Assembly: GCA_001970955.1 (NCBI GenBank) | Contig: MPUH01000578.1 | Span: 1-45,000, forward strand | Source: Stentor coeruleus | Taxonomy: Eukaryota > Ciliophora > Heterotrichea > Heterotrichida > Stentoridae | Reading direction: 5' to 3' | DNA: 45,000 nt | Part shown: piece by piece, positions 39,009 through 45,000 of the stretch | How the letters are laid out: each line of letters opens with the position of its first letter | How positions within the stretch are numbered: the stretch's first letter is position 1 | Notes under the pieces: generated by a model | What the model was told of the DNA's origin: nothing | What the model saw: only the letters and a program-made list of their open reading frames with translations | Database searches by the model: none | Translations under genes and position numbers: made by a program

Positions 39009-39603
39009 TCAGATACTCAGATTATATAAATAACACTCACAACACTGTGGGTTAGGTTCATTATCTTTGAAAAAAGGTCTATCTAAAAGTATGCTGTTTT
39101 GACCTGTGCATGGACAGCATTCAATATCTTCAGTACAATGTGGATTATCGCACTTTAGTTCACATGTTGGCTCTGGACAATCAGATGGTTTTGAACATTT
39201 CCAATCACAATTAGGTTCTTCACATACAATACCACATTTAGGTTCTGGAGGTTGACAGATTGTCAAGCAGTTTGGGGCTATACAAACAGCTTTACATCCT
39301 TCACAATCATTTTCTGTACATGAGTCTGTTGGGCATTTTATACTACAGTCTGGCTTTTCACATTTGACTTCGCATTTCTCACTTATTGGCNATACTACAG
39401 TCTGGTTTTTCACATTTAACTTCGCATTTCTCACTTATTGGTTCTTCACATACTGTATGACATGAAGGTGGGGAGCATATTGGTTCGCAGATTGCTGGAC
39501 AGGATGGCTCATCACATATCCAACTACATTCTGGATGACATGTTGGAGGAGTTAGTAAGGTTCCTAAAGATAATACCGTTAGGGTTAAAAGTTTGAAAAC
39601 CAT
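39009..39603 (-). CDS. Small Cys-rich secreted protein; frame broken only by a contig join
   Basis: A signal peptide (MVFKLLTLTVLSLGTLLTPPT) is followed by a Cys/Pro/Glu-rich body made of short units such as CDEPSC, CEPICSPPSC, CEKPDC, CQPPEPKC, CEEPNC and CDNPHC (spacing roughly C-x4-C-x3-C). The N at 39391 separates two 50-nt near-copies (39340-39389 and 39392-39441; two substitutions). Removing 52 nt restores one frame of 180 residues from ATG 39603 to TGA 39009. It is probably a disulphide-rich extracellular or pellicle/granule protein. The fold was not recognised. The protein ends CCECYLYNLSI. Confidence 0.75.
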
Positions 39604-39751
39604 TTTTATTATATTTAGAAATTACTGAGAGTATAAAGGGTTTAAGAAGTTTTGGAAATGTGTTGAGATTAGGATTTAGAGATTAATTAAGGAAATAGGG
39701 TTTTTTTTTGTTTGTTTTTTATTTGAAGATTATGGTTTGGAGTAATATAAA
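39604..39751. promoter_or_regulatory. 148-bp divergent intergenic region
   Basis: Short shared 5' region of the Cys-rich gene (minus) and the thioredoxin-fold gene (plus). It is G/T-rich throughout on the plus strand. No clear promoter motif. Confidence 0.5.
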
Positions 39752-40348
39752 ATGATTGTGTTTATGATGATAGCATTAGCTATTGCTGAAGTTCTTGAAT
39801 TAGATTTAGCAAAAAAGATAGAAAATCTTAACGGCCAAGTCCTTGAACTAAGTGATCAAGAAGGTAAGAATATTGTCTATAGCGGGTATTTTGATGCATT
39901 TATACTGTTTTACAATTCTGAAGATTTTTCAACTAAAAAACTACTTAATGACTGGTCTAAAGCTAGTTTAAAACTACACAGCAATGGAGTTAACATCACA
40001 ATGGGAAGTTTAGATGTTGCATATGGGAAAAAGCTTTATAAGAAACTTTTAATTAAAAATTTCCCTTGTGCCTGTTACTTCAGACCATGGAAATTCAATC
40101 AATATTTTGGACCTTTTGATGAAGATAGTATTTATGAGTTAGTTACTACAAAATCTTATTTACAATTACCGACATATAGTAGCCCATACTCACTAACCTC
40201 AGCAGAATATGTATCCAAACTATTTTATCAAGGAATCGAAGGCCAATGGGTTATAGTAATCAATATTGGCCTAGTTGCCTTAATCTTTACAGGATTCATC
40301 ATTTACGCTTGCATTTCGAGTATGATAAGGAAAGAAAAAATCCAATAA
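39752..40348 (+). CDS. Thioredoxin-fold transmembrane protein without the CxxC active site
   Basis: A 198-residue protein. It has a signal peptide (MIVFMMIALAIAEV), a PDI-like thioredoxin domain (about residues 20-130), and a C-terminal membrane helix (about 166-190, VIVINIGLVALIFTGFIIYA) followed by a short basic cytosolic tail (SSMIRKEKIQ). The fold is suggested by FDAFILFYNSEDFSTKKLLN. There a typical PDI has FYAPWCGHCKKL, so CxxC is replaced. Other support comes from MGSLDVAYGKKLYKKLLIKN and the cis-Pro region NFPCACYF, then a FGPFDEDSIYELV ending. Topology resembles TMX-family ER proteins. Without the redox pair it would act, if at all, as a chaperone or binding protein. The family assignment is moderately sure. 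Confidence 0.7.
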   Translation: MIVFMMIALAIAEVLELDLAKKIENLNGQVLELSDQEGKNIVYSGYFDAFILFYNSEDFSTKKLLNDWSKASLKLHSNGVNITMGSLDVAYGKKLYKKLLIKNFPCACYFRPWKFNQYFGPFDEDSIYELVTTKSYLQLPTYSSPYSLTSAEYVSKLFYQGIEGQWVIVINIGLVALIFTGFIIYACISSMIRKEKIQ

Positions 40349-40637
40349 AAACTAACAATAGTTTTAGTAAATAAATATCAATCAAATCAAAAACCTATAC
40401 CACTTCTTTTAATACTTAAACTTATAAATTAATAATCTTATAATAATTTTCTTAACCAAAATTTTATTTCAAATCAAAATTTTATCAAAAATCAAACCAA
40501 AAACAGTCTTATCACTTTTTCATTAAAACTTAAAAAATCCGCTTATATTTCCTAACACAAAAAACATAATTTATTCAAATCCTAAAATCTTCATCTGCGT
40601 GAAAATAAGAAAAATATTTAAAACAAATCTTACAAAA

Positions 40638-41440
40638 ATGGATCGAAAAAACTTCCATGGTTCAGGGATCAAGAAAGCCGCCCAAAGATTTGGTAGTAGC
40701 AAACAACATGTGGTAGGCATCGAATCTGATGGTAAATTTATCGACTTCATAAACAAAGACATAATAAAAAATATCGACCTTCACAGAGACACAGTTAAAA
40801 GAATTGATGATCTAAACTCCAGATGTGAAAAAATCCCAGTTGGTTGTTCAAAAAAACGCAATATCACAAAAAGCCAAAGTCCCCCAAAACCTTATGAAAT
40901 AATAACTGATCATATAAGTTTTCAAGCTCCAACATATACATCTCAAGGACCTCCACCAATACCTTTATATACAAAATCAACAATATCAAAAGAAGGTTGG
41001 GTAGCTCCAAGAGCAATTTTTTCAACTAGTAATTGTCAAAGTGTTGGATATAATATTATAAATTTTGACGATAATCCTCATGCAATCATAAGAAAAGCGA
41101 CAAATATAAAAGCTGGAAGGTCTAAAGGGATAACACAATTTTCAGATCTTAATAGACCATTTAACCCAAATTTTAATGATGAGTATACTAAAGCAGTTAA
41201 TAATGAGCCTAGGGTTTTTTATAGGAAGACAGGGATTTTTTCGCATATGCNCTTAATAGACCATTTAACCCAAATTTTAATGATGAGTATACTAAAGCAG
41301 TTAATAATGAGCCTAAGGTTTTTTATAGGAAGACAGGGATTTTTTCGCATATGTATGATGCTGCGGCTAGGCATGGGTATATGACCATGCCGTTTGAAAA
41401 AGCTCAAGAGAATAATGGTAAACCTGCGTTTAAATGCTAA
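40638..41440 (+). CDS. Hypothetical protein; C-terminus displaced by a contig join
   Basis: ATG 40638 (MDRKNFHGSGIKKAAQRFG) is used because the longer frame opens with GTG. The N at 41251 separates two 102-nt near-copies (41148-41249 and 41252-41353; one substitution). Collapsing 104 nt restores the frame through YDAAARHGYMTMPFEKAQEN to TAA at 41438-41440, giving 232 residues. It is a soluble, Pro/Asn/aromatic-rich protein with FSDLNRPFNPNFNDEY and VFYRKTGIFSHM. Such extended, aromatic- and Pro-rich proteins are seen among ciliary microtubule inner proteins, but no specific family was recognised and this is only a hint. Confidence 0.68.
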
Positions 41441-42070
41441 ATTTGTGTTGGGTTTTATCTTGGTTTTTTTTTTGAGATTTTAGGGTTTTTTAAGCAGTTT
41501 TAAGTTAGATATTGAAAAGTATTTGATTTTTAGTTTGGGTAAAAGATTGATTGAGAAAATATTAGGGTTTGTAATAGATGGGGTTTTTTTAATTTAGGAC
41601 GAATTTTGTGTTTTATCAAAAATTGTATAATAATATGATATATAGAATATATTGGCAAAAGTAAAAATGTTAAGGAAATTATGTGAAAATTTAATCACTT
41701 AAAATAGGAGTATATGATATAACAACTAAACAATAAACCTTAGTTATATCATTAAAGATTTCGAAACTTGAATAAAATTTTTACACTTCAAACAATAAAA
41801 GTTTAAGTCTCCACTCACAAAATGCAATATTTTACTTATCAAACTAAAACAATACTTCAAATTAAATTCTCATCAAATAAACCCAAGCAAAATACAAAAT
41901 CATCCTAATTTATATAAAAAATTATACCTATACTCATAAAACTTCCCCACAAACCCCTAACTTTACCCCTATATCCAAAAGTCACACATTAGCCCATAAT
42001 CCATCAAAACAATCCATTTTTCTAAACTAATCTCCAATGAGTTATATATAAATTATTTCTATCTAATTTA
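41441..42070. other. Convergent intergenic region
   Basis: 41441-41640 is G/T-rich and C-poor. 41750-42070 is C/A-rich and G-poor. No gene seen. Confidence 0.6.
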
Positions 42071-43792
42071 TTAGGATAATATCCTATATTCAACCTCTTT
42101 CTCATTTTGGCATCCTTCAAGACCCTTTCTTTTTCTCCAATACTTAAAAACCCCAACCGTTCCAACCATGAAAATCCCAACCCCAATTTGCATCCCACTC
42201 ATATTCAAAAACTCAGTCTCCTGACTTTCTTCCTCACTCTTAATAAAATAAGTAAAGACTTGTTTTTTCTCATCCCAAAGTCCTTCAACACCTCCTTCTT
42301 CACAAGCACAAAACTCACAAGCAAAAACTTCTTTCCCAGTACTTTCACATTTTTTACATGCAAAATTCTCTAATTCTCCATTATACTCTATAGCAAATCC
42401 AATAAGCCCCTCCATATTTTCCCCTTCACCTAATTGTGCTAAAGTTGAATCAGGGATCACAGCATACCTAAACTTTTCATCCATTGGATCATACCACAAA
42501 CATTTCTCACACAAGTATCCTGATTCAATCATATCACATTCCTCACAAACAACATTAGTAATTTTCTCAATTTTATCCAAATAAACTTTATACATCTCAA
42601 AAAGCCCTTCTTTACAATAATCATAAGCACAACTATAATATTCTTCATATGAATAATAATTTTCAACATAACTCTGATAACAATTATCTATACACAAATT
42701 TTCTTTAATTTCTTGTATCATACTACTACCTAATATTTTTTCTGCACAAAAGTAATAAATGCATTCTTCTTTTGCTTGACCTTGATAATCCTTTTCACAT
42801 TTTATACAATCATTATACTGTCCTCCTCTAGCTGATGTGAAAGTTCTCTGCCCTTTGAAAAATTCAAGAGTTTTTTCGTTTATAAGATCCTTACAATACC
42901 AATTAACACATTCATAATAATCATCATAATAACCTTGTTGCCAGAACTGATTACAATCTGTACAATAGCTTGTTTTTATATCATTTTGAGAAAAAAGTTT
43001 ATTTCCATTGATGATTTCTTCATGACAAAAACTCATTGAGCATGATGTAAGATCATTATTTTTATAGTAATAATAACATGCTTCACATTGTGAGATTTTA
43101 GTACTTGTTTCTGCTAAAAGATAAATTGATGTATAAGCTTTTGAAGAACTTTTTTTACAATTGTATTTTACACATGTGCTATAATCGTGTTGGAAATAAT
43201 ACCAGTCATAATAACAGGCATCTGTGCATTCACTTAAGGAAGTTTCTTGGATAAGATTTGATGAGGATAAGTATTGAGATGAGATTTCATTTCTACAATA
43301 AAAGTATACACAATTTGAGTAGAATGAACCTTTGTAGTTTTTGCAGGTTTCGCAATTGGATTCAGAACTAAAGGATATAGATGAGAGGGAGGTGGGTGAG
43401 GAGTAATAGATACAAAAAGAGGAGGAGGATGATGAACAAAAGGATTTTGATGGCAACGCCTGTTTTCCGAAGGAATGCAGTGAATTTATTGCAAGCTGCT
43501 CCACTTTTTGAGATAGAGACTTTGGACAGTTCTTATAAACACAGTCTGGGTAGTCGAAACTATCAACATCTAAGCATTTAGAGCATAGCGATGATAACTC
43601 ACTCATCACAATCGCCTCACTACAGCAATTGTTGTAGTTTATGCAGTAGTTGAGACATTGAGGTTTGTTTTTGAATAAAAATTGACATTCTTCGCAGGTA
43701 TCTACGAAGTTTCCACACTGACTTTCTAGTGTTACTATAGAGGACATAGCTATAAAAACTGTCGACATCAATAGAATGAACCTTGCTTTCAT
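42071..43792 (-). CDS. Large Cys-rich type I membrane protein
   Basis: A 573-residue protein. It has a signal peptide (MKARFILLMSTVFIAMSSIV), a long Cys/Tyr/Ser-rich ectodomain, one membrane helix (about 527-549, GMQIGVGIFMVGTVGVFKYW) and a short charged tail. The ectodomain repeats a module of the form C-x2-C-x(10-16)-C-x4-C at least six times (for example CETCKNYKGSFYSNCVYFYC and CEACYYYYKNNDLTSCSMSF followed by C). It also has CxxC pairs near the membrane (CKKCESTGKEVFACEFCACE). The repeats suggest tandem disulphide-bonded units, like other ciliate surface proteins. No named domain was recognised. A second partial copy of its 5' coding region lies at the right end of the window. Confidence 0.85.
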   Translation of the reverse strand: MKARFILLMSTVFIAMSSIVTLESQCGNFVDTCEECQFLFKNKPQCLNYCINYNNCCSEAIVMSELSSLCSKCLDVDSFDYPDCVYKNCPKSLSQKVEQLAINSLHSFGKQALPSKSFCSSSSSSFCIYYSSPTSLSSISFSSESNCETCKNYKGSFYSNCVYFYCRNEISSQYLSSSNLIQETSLSECTDACYYDWYYFQHDYSTCVKYNCKKSSSKAYTSIYLLAETSTKISQCEACYYYYKNNDLTSCSMSFCHEEIINGNKLFSQNDIKTSYCTDCNQFWQQGYYDDYYECVNWYCKDLINEKTLEFFKGQRTFTSARGGQYNDCIKCEKDYQGQAKEECIYYFCAEKILGSSMIQEIKENLCIDNCYQSYVENYYSYEEYYSCAYDYCKEGLFEMYKVYLDKIEKITNVVCEECDMIESGYLCEKCLWYDPMDEKFRYAVIPDSTLAQLGEGENMEGLIGFAIEYNGELENFACKKCESTGKEVFACEFCACEEGGVEGLWDEKKQVFTYFIKSEEESQETEFLNMSGMQIGVGIFMVGTVGVFKYWRKRKGLEGCQNEKEVEYRILS

Positions 43793-44935
43793 TTAAGTAT
43801 AAGCCATTAAATCCTATATCTAATTCTTATTACTTATAAAAGGAAAAATTAATACTTTTTTCAGATTATACTATGTCATTTCATGTATATTTACAAGATT
43901 TGTATAGTTGTTAGGGGAATTTACATAAAATATAATATTTTATGTTAAAGATTTTATGTAAAGTTGTTGTTGGCTAGTTGTTTTTGTAAGAAAAATCAGC
44001 TAAAGTAGAATTTTACGTTTTTTCGCCCGGGGTTTCGGTATTTGATGTTAGAGCAATAGGCATATTTTTATTTTTAAGAGATAAATGATTAGAAAATTAG
44101 AAAGAAAATGGATTTTTAGAAGTTTTGATAGAAAGAGCAAGTATAGATGCTGGAAGATAAGATGCTTTAGGTATATTAGCACTTTTTGATAAGATTTTAT
44201 TGAAAAGTTTATAGTTTATATTGTAAAATAATAAAAAATAATAAAGAAATTACTTGGAAAGTAGATACGCTAGAATTAAAGGAAAGAGAAATTATGAGGT
44301 TGCATTAGGGGAAGATACAACTGATACTTCCTTGTAGGTTTTATAAAAATTAAATTACTTAAAAATTTGAATAGGGAGGATAATAGGAAAATAAGATCTA
44401 GTTTTAGGTTTTTTAAAGGAAAATAAGATAGGATAAAGTGTAAAGATATAATCTTGGAATTACTCATAAAATTTTTATGAGTTTTATGTGAGGCGGGTAA
44501 TAATTTTTATACAAGGAGACTATGAGGTAATCAGTATATAAGAAGAGGGTATGAATAAGATTTTTGATTGGAAATAGGATAAAGATTGAATATAACATTA
44601 ATAATATATGTAGTTTGTTAAAAGAAATGATATTGGGGTATTTTAATTAAAATTTCATGGGAATGAATTATGGGTTATCATATAAAATCACTGTGTTTTC
44701 TATAAAACTTTGTTTTTAGAAGCAACATAAATAATTATACAAACCTGAAATTATATATAAAAGAACTGAAAATTCGGAAAACTATAGGAGATTAAAAATG
44801 CTTTTCTTTATGAGACGATAACTATTATAAAATCACCCAGAAGACTGTTAGGATTTTTAAATCTCATGTTTTTTGGCCTACTGTGTCATATCGTTTGTCA
44901 ATGTTAGTATATATATTCACTCATAATCTAAAACA
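43793..44935. other. Intergenic, no gene seen
   Basis: 5' flank of the Cys-rich membrane protein gene. It is G/T-rich on the plus strand between about 43880 and 44600. A 63-codon minus frame at 44276-44467 has AT-driven composition and is not called. Confidence 0.6.
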
Positions 44936-45000
44936 ATCATCTAAGCATTTAGAGCATAGCGATGATAACTCACTCATCACAATCGTCTCACTACAGCAAT
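44936..45000 (-). pseudogene. Partial second copy of the Cys-rich membrane protein gene (runs off the window)
   Basis: 44941-45000 matches 43571-43630 with one difference. On the minus strand it encodes the CCSE-x-IVMSELSSLCSKCLD segment (Ala to Thr). Just after CLD the similarity stops, and the frame reads a few residues to a TGA near 44922-44925. It is either a truncated paralogue, a gene with a different 3' part, or an assembly repeat. The 5' part lies outside the window. Confidence 0.6.

Noticed and set aside
44276..44467. 63-codon minus-strand frame
   Set aside because: Low-complexity Leu/Phe/Ser content with no GC rise. Judged random.
1..45000. CRISPR arrays, insertion sequences or prokaryotic operons
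   Set aside because: No regular spacer-repeat arrays, no transposase genes and no ribosome-binding-site pattern. The gene content is eukaryotic.

Overview
The window looks like macronuclear DNA of a heterotrich ciliate close to Stentor coeruleus. It is very AT-rich and gene-dense. It uses the standard genetic code: conserved genes such as Rpn2 and a P4-ATPase have no in-frame stops, and TAA, TAG and TGA all end genes. Five introns of exactly 15 nt can be placed with confidence. All fit GTA-N6-A-N2-TAG, and all are needed to keep a conserved or plausible reading frame. A sixth, 22-nt intron is inferred in a phosphatase gene. Species assignment is an inference; no rRNA or telomere is present.

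Layout. 1-5 kb: a duplicated block carrying a truncated pseudogene, a secreted ML-like protein, a TFxPK-motif protein, a hypothetical gene and a single-pass coiled-coil membrane protein. 5-11 kb: a 3-ketoacyl-CoA reductase/HSD17B12-like SDR, a CHIP-like TPR/U-box E3 ligase, and two uncharacterised proteins. 11-15 kb: mostly intergenic, with one small gene. 14.8-21.4 kb: a dual-specificity phosphatase, a coiled-coil protein, a nine-MORN protein with a possible acylated N-terminus, another coiled-coil protein and a START lipid-binding protein. 21.4-24.2 kb: a gene-free stretch with three contig junctions and a cluster of small RNA-like genes with TATA boxes and T5 terminators. 24.2-26 kb: an aspartic-protease-like protein that has lost its first catalytic Asp. 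26-33.5 kb, minus strand: P4-ATPase, atypical phosphatase, guanylate-binding-protein GTPase with a spliced-on CaaX box, and a basic hypothetical protein. 34-36 kb: a sugar transporter interrupted by a frameshift at a U UUA AAC site. 36-45 kb: proteasome subunit Rpn2, a Cys-rich secreted protein, a thioredoxin-fold membrane protein without CxxC, a hypothetical protein, a large Cys-rich type I membrane protein, and at the right edge the start of a second copy of that last gene.

There is no operon-like pathway; the genes look like ordinary housekeeping, signalling, membrane and cytoskeletal genes. Proteostasis is represented twice (CHIP, Rpn2). Lipid or membrane biology is represented by the SDR, START protein, flippase and GBP.

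Two features are not explained by ordinary annotation. One is the family of about 80-nt structured RNAs at 22.5-23.6 kb, each preceded by a TATA box at fixed spacing. The other is a consistent C/G strand asymmetry in which 5' flanks are G-poor and 3' flanks are C-poor on the coding strand. Seven single-N positions are flanked by overlapping duplicated sequence and appear to be contig-join artefacts; three of them distort gene models.
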